From NCBI GenBank assembly GCA_002633005.1, contig NMRA01000008.1, positions 502,985 to 566,984 of the forward strand: a stretch of DNA of 64,000 bases, in the 5' to 3' direction. The notes beneath the pieces were generated by a model, which was not told the DNA's origin, made no database searches, and saw nothing but the letters and a program-made list of their open reading frames with translations. Source of the stretch: Phoronis australis. Its lineage: Eukaryota > Phoronida > Phoronidae. Shown in pieces: positions 12,127-24,269 of the stretch. The position numbers and the translations under genes were made by a program. How positions within the stretch are numbered: the first letter of the stretch is position 1; each line of letters opens with the position of its first letter.

Positions 12127-14573
12127 CCAACTATATACTGGTAAAAATTATGCAAAGCGAATTGCCGTTTTAAGAAACAAAACTAAGGATTGCAACCTCG
12201 AACCACGGGCCAACATTTTTAAAGATGGCACAGTCCCGACCGAGTTACATTAGCGAATCACTCAAACAAGACAGTAAATTGGATAGCGATGATGGTCCGT
12301 TGATAGCGCGTTCCGTCGCCGGCAAAGTGACCTGCCGGACGTTGGCACAATTTCGAGTTGGCAAGCCGCCTAGTCAGACACAGAGACACATTGGTTTTAT
12401 TCGTGTTTGGATGTCGATTAGTGCAGAATATATATTTTTTCAGTCAAGGGCTCGTGTCGATGACCGCTCGACTGTGTCCGGTGTGCAAATATGTAGGCCA
12501 AAGATCAATGACCTTTCTTCAGATGCCCATCACATTTGTGACAACGAGGGTGATTTTCTACAATTTTGCTAATATGCCATGCGCAAGTGTATTGCGCTTC
12601 CGCCAAAACAGCAGGCATGAAGGAGCGTCCGATTTGTGCGCCTTTGTGTCACTGTTGGCCCATCCTCTCGAAACAGTCATGTTAGCTTAGTTTTTACCTA
12701 GTCTGAGCAACTGGGAAGCCAAGGCAAAACTGAGAGACCACGGCTGAAGACGTCCCGGGAAGGTGGGGAGGGAGCGGGGGGGGCTGGTACTGACTGTTCT
12801 TTTGACGGCCGCGGGGGTGCAGCTGGAAAATTTACCGTTTCGAAAAAAGCCACCCATCTAAAGAGCAGGAACCCCTGATTTGTAGGGAGTTTCCAAGAAG
12901 ACATCACTCACCTGTTGTAGGGGTTTCACGGTTTCGTAAACACCACTCTTTGTGTTTTTGTAGAAGTTATACCTAATTCCATAATTGCTTTCAGTCTCAG
13001 AGATTCTTAGAATGGTTTTATTTCGAAATAGTACAAGAGGAGATGCTGTGTCGTAAAAATTAATGCATCTTTTGCAATCAAAGCTTCAAAACTACACACA
13101 ATAATACTATTTTTTAGATGTGCGTGACTGGAAAAAAGAAGTTTAGAGCTGTCTCCCGTAGTGAGGAATTTGCCGCCTGAAAAGGCCTCCTTTAGTGGGA
13201 AAAGGTTTGTCAGAAGTCACTTCTATGGTGCCCTTTCGTAGGAAAGCCGAAAAAGACACCTTTCTGAGCATAACGTTACATTGGAGTATCCCTCAACAAA
13301 TGCAGTATGTTGGGCGCAGAGAACCTTCCATTATCCACAATGCCCAGTTGATTTAGCCAAAACCATGCACTCTCACTTGGCCAAATGAAGGCGCTGCAAA
13401 GGACCGTGGCGCGTGAGTCTCTGCCGGTTCCGAGTTGTACTCCATGACCCTCGGTCCAATCTACGAACTCTGGCGGGACTTGGACAAGATTTCATAAAAC
13501 AGCAGTATTAATCTCAACAGTTTTACCTGAAGCGCACCTATAAGACAGGCTAGCTGGTCTTTTTTTAATCATAGCTGCTCATATACTCAGGGCTTGAAAT
13601 ATTCCTCGTTTAAGAGAGATTCCTCTTTTTGGTTTCGATTTCCTCTTATTTCGTACCTGTTTTATCTTCATTTTGACTTAAATCATGCAAAAACGTTTAT
13701 TTGAACAACAAAAAATCTTTCTATCACACAAGTCTATTTATTTGTGGAACAATACATCACCTGAAAATTTTCCTTTTTTTGTCATTGGTCATTCCAAGTC
13801 CTGTATACTGTGCAGACCTGAGGTGTAAAACAGCCCAGGGTCTCTTCTTTTCTTGAACCCGAAGTTGCCTCGAACGCCCCGAAATTTTACCGGCGTCTTA
13901 TCCAAATAAGTCATCGAAACTCGAAAGCAAAGTTTTTCCATTGGAAACGTTTGTTAAATGAAACTCATGTACTCGTAGGCTTACGAAGTGGTCCAAACAC
14001 GTGTTGTACAACATTTTTTGTGAACATGCTCGAGCATAGCGCTGATTTGAACGGAAATAAACCCAGGATCAATGCCGTCTTCCGTCATACCATTTCCACT
14101 ACATTTCAATTGTGGTTTAGCCTAGCGGATATTTAGTGTGTTGTCTTAGGGGCAGAAACAATTCAGTATTCCGGCCATAAATACTCTACCCAGTCTGCTA
14201 TAAGACGAGTACACCCAGAAGCTCAGTCTATGGCACACCGAGTGAGTATCCGGCCAGCGCCGCAGACTCCGAAATTTCTCTGAGTGTCTCCCCATTTAGT
14301 TTCAGGTCCAACCCAGTTCCCAATAGGGTCATTTAGATACCGGTTAGACACAAGGTCAGGGATGGATTTGATATGCAGCTATTACGTTTTCCTAAGATGT
14401 GAGTGGCGGTGATTGCAGTCATGGGATTTTTAGTTCCGAAGTGGAGACCCGCCGGGGCACCGATGGCATTGTGAGCCCCTCCTAGGGTTAACGTGTATGA
14501 AAAAGCAGTTGTAGTTCTCGAGCCGAGAGTACTAGGACTCGTGTTTTGTTATTTTTTTGCAATACGGGGTGTC
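12127..14573. other. Intergenic, nothing recognised
   Basis: Short ORFs only, including two overlapping ones of 110-115 codons at 12225-12690 without recognisable domains. GC-rich patch near 12760-12830. Confidence 0.4.
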
Positions 14574-14731
14574 CCAGTGGCGGATTTAAGGGCCAAGGGC
14601 CCCTTGCCCCCCTAAAATTCTCCCATATTCCAATTGACACTTCGGGGGTGCGAATGTCTGACGGGCAAGATTCTGGCTAATACTCTGCCCTGCACCCCTT
14701 AACTCAAAATCCTGAATCCGCCCCTCTGTCC
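14574..14731. mobile_element. MITE of the AGTGGCGGAT family
   Basis: Imperfect terminal inverted repeats AGTGGCGGATT and GAATCCGCCCCTC bound about 155 bp. The interior CTAAAATTCTCCCATATTCC and GGGGGTGCGAATGTCTGA blocks recur at 36997-37170 and in part at 32345-32664. TGTCCC flanks both ends and may be the target duplication. Non-coding DNA transposon derivative. Confidence 0.65.
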
Positions 14732-17700
14732 CAAAACGTGCTCACAATTCAGTAAACAACGCCGCGAGTACACCGTAACCAGTTCCTGTGGATTAGACTG
14801 TGCGCCACCTATCGTAATAGTGGTTACACCAATAACACAAATAGCTAGTGTATACAGCTCATTGGGTTACACCTTGCTGTGTAGGTGCGTGAGTCGTCAC
14901 GTGCTCTGTATGTATGGGAATGGCAAACAAATGCTCAGTTTTGAAGAATGAAGATTTGTTGCGCTGGAAACTTTTTTTAAAAAACGTCAAGGAACTGCAT
15001 AGGCAATTAAACGAATCTTTGCAATTTAATGGCAATGTAGTCATTTGATTTAAAGCCTTCTCCTCTTTATGAATTTAAACCATTAACCGGTCAGTAAACA
15101 CCGCAATTATTGCGACGTGGAGCCTACATCGAGACACCTTGTATTTTGAAATATTATTGTCATGTAATTTTTGCTTAAGTTTAGAATTAAAAGAAATCAA
15201 GGCTAGATGTAATGCCATCTCTATATTGGCTAAGAAGCTGCTCGATTTTTTCAATTTTTAAAACCGCAAATTAGCGCTCCCAGTTTCGTCGCATTGTTTA
15301 TTTCACTTTGCGGCTAAATTCTCCTCAAAACCTATTTAATGCCGTTTGAAGTTTATAGTTTACATTTAATTATATTTATAATTTCCAAGTTCTAACTTAT
15401 TTATTTTGACACAAATATAGATTGTGTAGACACAACATTCTAGCGTTCAGTTTGCTCAGAAGTAAGATATGTGACGTCACAGAATGCAAAAACGAGACTG
15501 TTGCTGGTAAATGCCATTTTCTTTGATGTAGACGTCCTTACTGACCTTCCACTATTCTCATTTGCTAAATGGATTGAAATGGTTCTTGGTATGCCTGGAA
15601 TCCGCCGTGAAAGCGCTACTCGACTATAATTACTTTTCTATCAGTGGACAAGCTCAATGTATTCGTATTCATATTGTGGCCTGCCACCACGTGTCGCATG
15701 GGAAACACTTAAATCCTTATTTGTCCGATCACACTGGTTTTTGAACTTTTTGATTTTTATCATTTCAAACAATGAGGGCAGCAATTTTATGGACTTGTTG
15801 AATTTTTTAAGAAGTCCTAAGAAGTTGGGGTTATCAGTTTAAGATTCTCTCGTTTTCTCTCACCTCCCGTTCGGAAAATTATAAAAACGTGCGAGGTGGC
15901 CTTAGTCCCGGCACAAGGAAATATATCCATTTGCTTTCTCTAATAAAAGGTAGTTAAATGGTGGCTTTGAATTTCGAAAAAGTAGCAAACAGACTGTCGG
16001 CCACTTTGTCGTGAAAATCATATTTTATTTCTATAGAACTCGATTAGTGTGCGCAACCTTGAAATTTATGTTTTACTTGGTGCTTCGCTGCTGCTCATAG
16101 GCGTCAGCGTGTGCTTAACCAATGTTAGCCTGCGGCAAGATGGTACAACCAAGCACACTCTCTATCTAAACAGAGAGCGCTGTTAGACATTTAGGTAAAA
16201 CAAAACGATTTAATGTATAACATCAATACGTATACACAAAACCCGCGGTGGCTCTAGCCGGAGGGAATAAGAGCAACAAGGGAGTTAATTTTTTTCTCGA
16301 GCGTGCATGTTTATGGAGACGTGTCGTGTAAACGGCACAGAACATCGTCTGGTCCAAGCTTGTTCTGGCACGGCATGGCACGCAAACGGTGAATATAGCT
16401 TTAGGCCGTCTGCACATCTATGCGGTTGGTGCACGCCTCGTGCGTCTTAAATTGGATTTTTATTGGTGCAACGATATGCAGCAATACTTCCGTATGTCAT
16501 GTGTTAATGTAGTTAATGACAAGCACAACTGACAAGTACATTATGCATAATGCATTAGCTCAGTCTTTGTCGCTATGGTTCCTTCGCAGCGCTGGTCATC
16601 CCAATCGCGCATTGCTTTCCAATGGGGTTTAGAAGGTACAACACTCTTGTTGCTGATCGCTTCACGGGCGTAGGCTACAAACCACATTCAGTTGTTTTCA
16701 GTATATCTCGGTGGTATGGAATGAACCCTTCGTGGTCTGAAGATGAACTGGGTTTGTAATGAATCTTATAGACATAACAATAAGCATGTCAGTCGATTTT
16801 TGGGCTCATTATTTTGAGTTTAAACTCAGGTTGAAAGGGTCGACGATATGGCGGACAAGTGATATAACGCGGAGAGTGCCTTGTTTGTGTTGCGGAGTGC
16901 TCAACCTTTTTCACATTTTGAGTGATAAAATAAAACGTACCAAGCACCAGTCAGTAACGAAAACATGTTCACTAATTTACTTTACGGGTTTGGGCATTAC
17001 TGTCCAAACCGTGTTCCTATAGTCTACTGACCAAAGTAAAAACACCATCGCTGGTCTGTACACCGACTCATTTTGAGGCCTGCGCTCACCAAGTAATAAA
17101 AAATTCCCCACATCACTGATGGCTAAGGTCTGGAGGTGGAATTTATTTTTTTCTACTAGAAATCGAACTCGAAATTATTTTTAACGTTTTCCGTTCTTCT
17201 TTTGTGGAACACGAAACCTCGTCAAAAACATCTTGTAAGCAATTCCTGTCGAAAGTACCATCTCGCAACGTCTAGTACAGATTAATTCACTTTCCCCTGT
17301 GAAGAAATTTCCAGAAAAAATCACGAAATTTATAATTTTGAAATACTCGTGAAGGAAAAACTCTGTAGTTACCACAGAGTTTATGATGCCTCCCATTTAT
17401 GATAAATACGCACATGCGCTCACACTCAGTTGCTAGAAATCGCTTGAGGTCAAAGGTCGCATTTTCCATATAAGGGAAATTTGCTGCGTCTATGTCTTGC
17501 CGTACCAAATAAGGAGACGTGCTATGCCTTGTGGGAGAAAAATCGACGAAGTGGCGCGCAGTTGACAGATAGTTCATTGAAATTAGAAACTAAAATAAAA
17601 TGCTTTGGTACCAACAGAAATTAAAAATCTTTACGAACAAACCCTTAAAATACCGGGTGAGCAGGTTGACTTCTGTTTCAGTGGCAGAGAACCACTTCCA

Positions 17701-18294
17701 ATGTTGCAATTTAGTCTGTTTATCGCGTTCCAAGCCTCTTTAAAGCCGATGAGTTCGTAGTCCAGTTGGCCCCTAAATTCGAGCAAAACCTCGAGATTTC
17801 AAGTTCAGACTCAAACTTATAGCTTTAATGCTGAGGTCGTCAAGTGCAAACTTGGATTATAAGCACATCAGCGTAGACCATAATTTACTCGCCGTACATA
17901 ATTGATACACAAATTGAACAGAAAATAGAAAAAGTAATTTTGCGTTCAATTTCGAGTACAAAGATAAAACCGCGGGCCCTAGTGTTTTTCGTTTGAAAAG
18001 CTGCATAAAGACACCTAAGCAAGGTTTGAAACGCCATGATTTGTATCAAGCGATGAGTAAAAAAATACCATGTCATTTTTGTTCGTCCCAGGTTGTTTTT
18101 CTTAACTGAAAGAGTGAGCAACTGAAAAAAAAAACACATTAACCGACTCGATTCTCAAAGAAAAAACAATTTAGTAATTTTTTAAGTCGAGTTTCGATTA
18201 CAGAGATTAGACAGCGGACCCAGAACCAACTTTGTTTTTTTTCGCCTACTCTGCATTTTTGCATGTGGCCTAGTAAAATGAGCTGGTAATCAGT
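14732..18294. other. Intergenic, nothing recognised
   Basis: AT-rich DNA with only short ORFs lacking similarity. One CRE octamer at 15472. Confidence 0.4.
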
Positions 18295-18512
18295 AGGCAG
18301 GGGAGGGTCAAGGATTTTTTAACAGGGGGGTCGGATCAAGGATTTTTTAACAGGGGGGTCAGATCAAGGATTTTTTAAAAAGGGGGGTCGGATCAATGAT
18401 TTTTTAAAAACGGGTCCAAATCAACAATTTAAAAATTCTAGACTTGAAATCCTAAAATCAAGGGAAAAAGGGAGGTCCGGACCACCTTAACCCCCCTGGA
18501 TCCGCCTAGTAT
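18295..18512. repeat. Repeat element with internal tandem copies
   Basis: A motif of about 28-30 bp containing GGATCAAGGATTTTTTAA is repeated about four times with divergence at 18300-18415. The far end reads CCCCCCTGGATCCGCC, matching the right end of the GGCGGATCC MITE families seen elsewhere, so this is probably a MITE with tandemly expanded interior. Confidence 0.6.
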
Positions 18513-18633
18513 GATAGGATTGCTTTTAACTCAATCATAATTGCGAAGATCAAAGGGCCTCAAAAAACGGACAGGTTATGTTTGATGGGTTCCATATTCC
18601 ACAACCAATTTTCAGTCAGGTGGCACTGAACAG

Positions 18634-19269
18634 TTAAGCTGCGGCCGCGGCCAATTTGCACTCCAAAATATTAAACTTTTGGGGTAGGCCAAGTTTGCGG
18701 GCATTTTGTAGGTAGGCATTGCATGTAGGCTCAGTGAATGTGGTTTGTTTGTAATTGTGAACATCTGAGAATGAAAAAAATGCCACTTTCTCGGCTGTAG
18801 CTGCACTCTTCTGCAAGATGGTGGCCCCCTGTTGCAATTGTGAATTGCTGTGTAGCAACTGAGAAATTGGCCGCGATTTCAGGTAGCCTTCAAACAAGCC
18901 AGATTTGCAAAAACAGGTTGGTTGACAGTACTTTTGGACCACATTTTTGGAATTGGTAGGAAATTTGCTTTCGGAATCTAATGTTGGCTTTAGTCGAGCA
19001 TCGGCAGGGGGGTTTGGGGTGAAAAGTGCCGATTTTGCATTTTTTGCCCTTAGTTTTCTTAGTCTGACTTGGTTTCCATTGAGAGTGAAAGGGTCAAAAA
19101 TACAAGAGAGAATAAAGTTTCTGTGCTCATCTGTAGGGCTTGTGATGTGAAATGACTCAAAACTTTTCTTTATTTGCATGCAGTTTTTGACAGAGTGAAG
19201 AAAGGGTGAAGAGTCCAATGACGTGTGTTCTGACAGACAAACCCCTGTGAGAACTGTTAAGTGCCTCAT
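18634..19269 (-). CDS. Orphan ORF, 211 codons, function unknown
   Basis: An open frame of 211 codons from an ATG at 19269 to a stop at 18634-18636, far longer than chance ORFs nearby. An in-frame TGA stands just upstream. The protein is Ser/Asn/Lys-rich with about ten scattered cysteines, no signal peptide and no membrane segment, and it ends in an alanine run. No domain was recognised. It ends 28 bp from the TTAA-flanked transposon at 19301-20003. It could be an uncharacterised gene, an exon, or the remains of a transposon ORF. No splice sites or polyadenylation signal were assigned. Confidence 0.35.
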   Translation of the reverse strand: MRHLTVLTGVCLSEHTSLDSSPFLHSVKNCMQIKKSFESFHITSPTDEHRNFILSCIFDPFTLNGNQVRLRKLRAKNAKSALFTPNPPADARLKPTLDSESKFPTNSKNVVQKYCQPTCFCKSGLFEGYLKSRPISQLLHSNSQLQQGATILQKSAATAEKVAFFSFSDVHNYKQTTFTEPTCNAYLQNARKLGLPQKFNILECKLAAAAA

Positions 19270-19300
19270 CAATCAATACCCTGTAGGCTTAGTTACTTAA

Positions 19301-20003
19301 AGGGAAATTCAACCTTTTTCATGTCGTTTTTAGCAAAAATAAGGTTCTTTGGTTATCCCAGACATATTTTTCACTTAATCACAGCTTTTCGTAATTTAAA
19401 TATTTATTAGTCCTTTACTCCGGAAGTTACGTTTTGGGAGGCAAGAATTACGCGCCAGTTTCTTTTCATATAGTGTGACTGTGAGAGCTGTCGAGTCAGT
19501 CATTGTTATACCTCGTCTGTGACAAGTTCGGTCGTCGTTTGCTTTTGTTTACGAGTCAGTCAACATGCCACACCGTTACTACGAATCGGGATGTACTCAT
19601 TACTTGTCTAAAGTATTGGAGCTATTTAGAAGGTGCCAGGTGTGTGGCGAGGGAGTCACACGGCGGGATGTAAGCAGTTTGTGTGCTCAGGTCACCATCC
19701 AGTGGGAGTGTGTCGCGGGACACTCGGGCAAGTGGGACGATTGTTCCTCTGTCCATGAGACGATCATGAGTACATCTCGGTAAGCAGAAACAATGTGGCA
19801 TGTTGACTGACTCGTAAACAAAAGCAAACGACTACCGAACTAATCACAACAGAGGTAGAACAATGACTGACTCGGCAGCTCTCACAGTCAGACTACTGAT
19901 ATGAAAAGAAATTGTCGCGAAATAATTAAATATAAAATATGTCTGAGATAATCAACGAACCTTATTTTATAAAAAAGGACATGAAAAAAGGTTGCTTTTG
20001 CCG
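19301..20003. mobile_element. Non-autonomous DNA transposon with long TIRs and TTAA target duplication
   Basis: Outer arms of roughly 270 bp (19301-19575 and 19790-20003) are imperfect inverted repeats, for example GTTTACGAGTCAGTCAACAT against ATGTTGACTGACTCGTAAAC around the centre. The element is flanked by TTAA on both sides (19297-19300 and 20004-20007). TTAA targets are typical of Kolobok and piggyBac elements. The only ORF is the small one at 19565-19783, so the copy is not autonomous. Confidence 0.8.
19565..19783 (+). pseudogene. Transposase N-terminal fragment, Kolobok-like Cys/His motif
   Basis: A 72-codon ORF in the core of the TTAA-flanked element. Residues about 22-62 show a C-x2-C pair followed by a V-x-W-x-C-x4-H-x4-W pattern. 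I associate this with N-terminal zinc-binding segments of Kolobok-type and similar transposases. No catalytic domain remains. Family assignment is by motif shape and TTAA target only. Confidence 0.45.
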
Positions 20004-20007
20004 TTAA

Positions 20008-20383
20008 CGCCGGGGGAGGTATCGTTACTAAATTTACAGACCACCAGTATATCTGTCAAGCAAAGTCTAAGTAAGCCTAACGCTCCTTATGTGTGTACAA
20101 AATATATAGTAACATATAAAGCATTCATGAAATGATTCATTAATCTGTTTGACTTTTTCTGTCAAAATCTAATGAATGGTCAATAAGTGACACTCAATTT
20201 GACCGAATAACATACAGTTCGCAACTGAACTGTACGATAAAAGCGTGCCTTGAAGTGCATGTCAAAAATAACGGCGCATTTTTTTAAATCTTTCTAGTAC
20301 CCCGAAAGTAATTGAGCACGGTCAAATATAATCTTAAAAACCGTATGAAATGATTAGAAACGGGCACTGATCTAAGTTGACTT
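20008..20383. other. Intergenic, nothing recognised
   Basis: AT-rich spacer between two transposon remnants. No ORF or structure stands out. Confidence 0.4.
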
Positions 20384-20702
20384 GGGCTGCGTTCCGTGGA
20401 CCTAAAACATAAGCAAGAAATGTCCGTTCATGGGACGGAAACAGTGAATTCTGTCCCGTGCGAATTCATGCATTTTATTTCATAATTCCACATTAATACC
20501 AGGGGAAATAATGTGTTTATTTCCCAGTTCCAGCCTCACCTACCAATCCCTTCAGTGGCCGCCATTTTGCTACTTTACGACTGCGAGGCCTCGAACATAG
20601 GCCTACTTGCAAAACACTTGCCTTTCATCCGCGCCATTTTGCGTGGTTTTGCGTGATCTCGCTTTCCTCTCAAGCAATTTACTTGGCCTACGGAACGCAC
20701 CC
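20384..20702. mobile_element. MITE with GGGYTGCGTTCCGT termini
   Basis: The left end GGGCTGCGTTCCGTGGACC is inverted at the right end as GGCCTACGGAACGCACCC. The 319-bp interval has no coding capacity. No convincing target-site duplication was found. Confidence 0.6.
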
Positions 20703-21149
20703 TTCCAGTTACTATAAACTCAGATTACTATATCTGAGCTTTAAATGTGAATAATACCGGAGTTTGCTGTTGATAGACTCTCACAGACACCGGTCACCAT
20801 TCGGGAAAGCTTGCAAATCTTGATATGCCGTGTGCATAGGGATGTAGGGAGGTGCTTGTTTCTGGATATTCCCGTGATCTTCCAGGTATGCACATGGGAC
20901 ACCAAAGGTCGCAACCTGCATGGCACGAAGAGACTTGCGGCACATAGACATCACAGTATTAAGATGTCTATGGTGCGGCATTAAAAAGGCGTCACTCGGT
21001 ACCTGCGGATGAAACAGTTTTATTCAAGGCAAGAGAGAGAGGGAGATGTCGAATTGGGTACATCGAGGTGAGGCCGGTCGAACCTACAAGGGAGCGTTTC
21101 TATTTTTTCATTACTGCAAAAGTTGCACAGAGCATGCGCGACGCACCAT

Positions 21150-21300
21150 AGGGGGCTGGGGGGGGGGAGGGGGCTATAGTCCCTCCACTTTTTTCAGTGC
21201 TACACCGCACATGGTTTATAGGTGGTGCACCACAGGGGGGCTAAGGGGCTTTAGCCCCCACTTTTTTCAGAGCTGCGCCGCCCATGCAGAGAGCGCAGAC
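21150..21300. repeat. Two direct copies of a ~70-bp G-rich unit
   Basis: Two adjacent units share a GCACCA(C/T)A start, a G-rich run, a CTTTAGCCCCCACTTTTTTCAG-type block and a GCCGC(C/A)CATG-type end. Probably a duplicated MITE terminus. Confidence 0.5.
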
Positions 21301-21303
21301 TAA

Positions 21304-21526
21304 CCAGGAGGCCTAGTGGGATACTAAGTGGCCGCTTCCTTAATTATTCAAGACGGTGAGCTCGAGTCCCACTGGGGCACACTGCTAGACCCTTGAGTCA
21401 GATCTCTAGCTCCTCAGCTCGGTTTTGAAAATGGTTCCAAGTGATAGGTGCAATGGGCCGGCACCTTAGAGGCCTGCGCACGTCTGGTACAACGTTTACC
21501 CGGCGGACCGCCTGCAATTATTGTTT
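21304..21526 (+). mobile_element. tRNA-derived SINE copy 1
   Basis: The head looks like a tRNA: an A-box-like GGCCTAGTGGGATACTAAGTGG, and a B-box-like GAGCTCGAGTCCCAC about 40 bp on. The body (CACACTGCTAGACCCTTGAG, CTAGCTCCTCAGCT) and tail (ACGTCTGGTACAA) recur in the same order at 44578-44818. The two copies define an interspersed family. Confidence 0.7.
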
Positions 21527-22256
21527 TAGACTGTCCCCGACCAAGGACCCAGCCCCCTAGTTAACTCCACTCGAGTTCCGCACCTGTCACTATCACTCAG
21601 TAACTATGATCACTCTTACATGTCTCGTCATGGTAACTGCATTTATACTGTAACAGTTTTGCGCCATGGAGTAACTTAAATTCTTACACGACTGGTTAAT
21701 AACACCGAGTACGTAATTTTTTATATTAGGCGAATCACAAAGTAGTGCAATTAAGTAGTAATACAAACGCCTTTAATTTCATTGTCTGCAAAACACTAAT
21801 ACCAACAACAAAACAATGCCGGAATTCCGTGAAGGTGACAAAGTTATGATTGGCAATTCGGGTGTCGCAACTGTACATACTCACAGTCAGAAGGACATGC
21901 AAACAACCCTTTAAACGACTCATCTTCGGCGGCAAATTTTCACGTTCATTCAAACGGAGACGAACCCCCAACTCGAGAAACCACGCGGTGAGACCATAAA
22001 CTGGTGAGACTGAGTAGCTGTGCCGTCTCAATTCAGTTAAGTTTTAATGTTACAACTTCAATGAGTATTTATAAGATTCTACGAAAGCTAAATGCAATTT
22101 ACACTGTTTAAAATAAATTTATTTAACAAAAAGTAACTGGGTTCGTTTTACATTACGCAAGCGTGGTTTTACAAAAGTTGCGTAACGTGGTTGAAAGTTT
22201 TAGACATGTCAGGTTTTTCGGCAAAAAGATCGTTTTTACGGTTCATGTGAGAAAAC
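21527..22256. other. Intergenic, nothing recognised
   Basis: Short ORFs only; no repeat family recognised. Confidence 0.4.
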
Positions 22257-22325
22257 AAATCCTACACTCGTCTCTGGTTTGTGACATGGGCAAAACCTCT
22301 TGAAAATTTCACGAGTGTAGGATTT
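22257..22325. repeat. Perfect 15-bp inverted repeat (hairpin)
   Basis: AAATCCTACACTCGT (22257-22271) and ACGAGTGTAGGATTT (22311-22325) are perfect inverse complements separated by 39 nt. It lies just beyond the 3' end of the tRNA-Gln pseudogene. Confidence 0.8.
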
Positions 22326-22349
22326 TCCATATCAGTGTCAACAAAGTCA

Positions 22350-22422
22350 AGGATCCACCGACCCTTGAACTCGGATCGCAGCGATTCAGAGTCCTGAGTG
22401 CTAACCATTACACCATGGAACA
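22350..22422 (-). pseudogene. tRNA-Gln(CTG) pseudogene
   Basis: Clearly related to the intact tRNA-Gln genes downstream, and it keeps the CTG anticodon and A-box. It has an extra base in the anticodon stem, a mismatched T stem (GGGTCGG side), at least two acceptor-stem mismatches, and no run of four or more Ts just after the gene. It is therefore probably not functional. Confidence 0.7.
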
Positions 22423-22760
22423 AGTACAGATATCGCTAGATGGATTTGTCCTCCCAAGATATTTTTGTTCGAGGAACACTGCCATCAACGAAACATATAT
22501 TCGCCACACTTCTTTGTGGGGGGCGGTGGCTGGGGTTAGTACTTTTGCTTTCCTATTTTGATACTATACATGTTCAGGGATTTCAAAATTTTTACAACAC
22601 AGCCACCGACAGCCTCATCTTCACCCCATACTTTTTACCTCCTCAGTTTGCCAGACGGTGACAGACAGAATGGCGTCACCACCTACACCCGAAAATAGTG
22701 ACGCATGATTCCGGGGAAATTAACTCCGGCGAAGCACAAAAAACGAGAGAACAAAAATTA

Positions 22761-22832
22761 AGGTTCCACCGAGATTTGAACTCGGATCGCAGGATTCAAA
22801 GTCCTGAGTGCTAACCATTACACCATGGAACC
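22761..22832 (-). tRNA. tRNA-Gln (anticodon TTG)
   Basis: A 72-nt gene including the discriminator. The reverse complement starts GGTTCCATGGTGTAATGG and ends CTCGGTGGAACC, closely matching animal tRNA-Gln. The anticodon is TTG (plus-strand CAA inside GGATTCAAAGTCC). Acceptor, D, anticodon and T stems all pair. A TTTTT run follows as the pol III terminator. It reads CAA codons. It is one of a same-strand tRNA-Gln cluster. Confidence 0.95.
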
Positions 22833-23103
22833 GTTACGCTGCAATCAAGTAACAGGTAGCATCTAATCTGGCCGATCGACAAACTTGAAACACTGCAGCC
22901 ATTGCAAAAACACTTAGACCCGGATAAAAAACCAACTGCTTTTTTGCAACAATATGAGAATTTTCATGGGTCTAATGGGAATTTGGATTTATTCGCACTG
23001 GCTGGTTGCCGGGATAGGATATATTCCGAATCAGCATACCTGTACACCGGAGAAACACTCATGATCGACACCGTGGTTATCAGTGCCACTTCCGAGAAGG
23101 GAC
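22833..23103. other. Spacer, nothing recognised
   Basis: Spacer between the tRNA-Gln(TTG) gene and the next MITE. Confidence 0.35.
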
Positions 23104-23574
23104 CAGTGGCGGATCTACGTTTTCAGCAAGGGGGGGGTTAGGATTCCCGCCAAGGTCGAATCCTGGGCGCGTGGCACCGAGCGGGGGGAGGTCGGGAGGG
23201 GGAAACCCCCCTCCCGACCCGTGTAAGATATTTTTTTGTTTTTGTAGCCAAATAGTGAAATTTCCATGCATCCTGGAAAGTTTCTGGCACTTAACATGTC
23301 TTTGGAGTTTTTCTTAAGATAATTAAAAACCCCTCTCGATTTCGTCACATGAACGTGGCTCATAAGTTTCGTGAAACCGTATTGTGCACATCTGGGTATG
23401 AGTCACGCCACCAGCAAAAATTTTGTTGGAACATCTGCTTACACACACCTTTTTTAGCCTACGAAAAGTCGTATACGAAAAATTGTGGTGTTTATACAGG
23501 GGTTTAGACAANGGCCCAAGGGGGGGGTTTAAACCCCCTGAACCCCCCCCGTAGATCCGCCTCTGCGGGACTAG
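23104..23574. mobile_element. MITE, CAGTGGCGGATCTACG family
   Basis: The left end CAGTGGCGGATCTACG is inverted at the right as CGTAGATCCGCCTCTG. GGGAC flanks both sides and is a possible target duplication. Inside are an inverted pair of G-rich/C-rich blocks (GGGGGGAGGTCGGGAGGGGG against CCCCCCTCCCGACCC) and one N. No transposase ORF. Confidence 0.7.
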
Positions 23575-24269
23575 TTTATTTTTGACAATGGAGGGGAGTG
23601 CGCTTCCGGGGTATGTTCATTTTCAACATAAGCTAACACTGGCGGGGTGTATCCCAATGGTTAAAGAACCGTCAGGCAACAGACAATAAATAAGTACAGT
23701 CTCGCGTGCCTGGTGGTGCTCGGCAAATAGCCCGATATCTCAGTACAAAATTATAGAATTTAACTCGGTTATATATTTTCTAAAAGTAGAAACCCTGGAA
23801 AACGTGATTTTTTAAAGTATCCTAGTTATACTTCAGTGACTGAAATGGGACAAGTGGTCGTGCCCTTCTTGTAAAATTAGACAAAGGGTACGTTCATAGC
23901 AGAATAATAAAGATTTCATATAAAAACACGAATCTTACCAGCCACGAATCTAGCCATGCTGTCGACCTTGACCCTTTATTAACGGAATGCATATTTAAAC
24001 ATTTGTCATCGATCAGATTAAATTATTTATTTACAGTGGTCTGTCCCTCTGTTGTCCACAGTTATATATCTGATCTACCAACTATCCCTTTTCGATCTAC
24101 TCACTGGAATATCAGTTTTCCGGTTCTGCCAGCTAGGGACCACCCATGACCCTTCGTTCTTTTTTTCGGATATTCCACTTGTTTACATCCTTATTTCTTC
24201 TTTTCTATTGGTCACTTATTTCCTATATTTTGCCTTCGAAAAAAATTGCATTCAAAAGCTGTTTTAACT
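23575..24269. other. Spacer, nothing recognised
   Basis: Short ORFs only (one of 71 codons at 24052), hydrophobic and without similarity. Confidence 0.35.
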
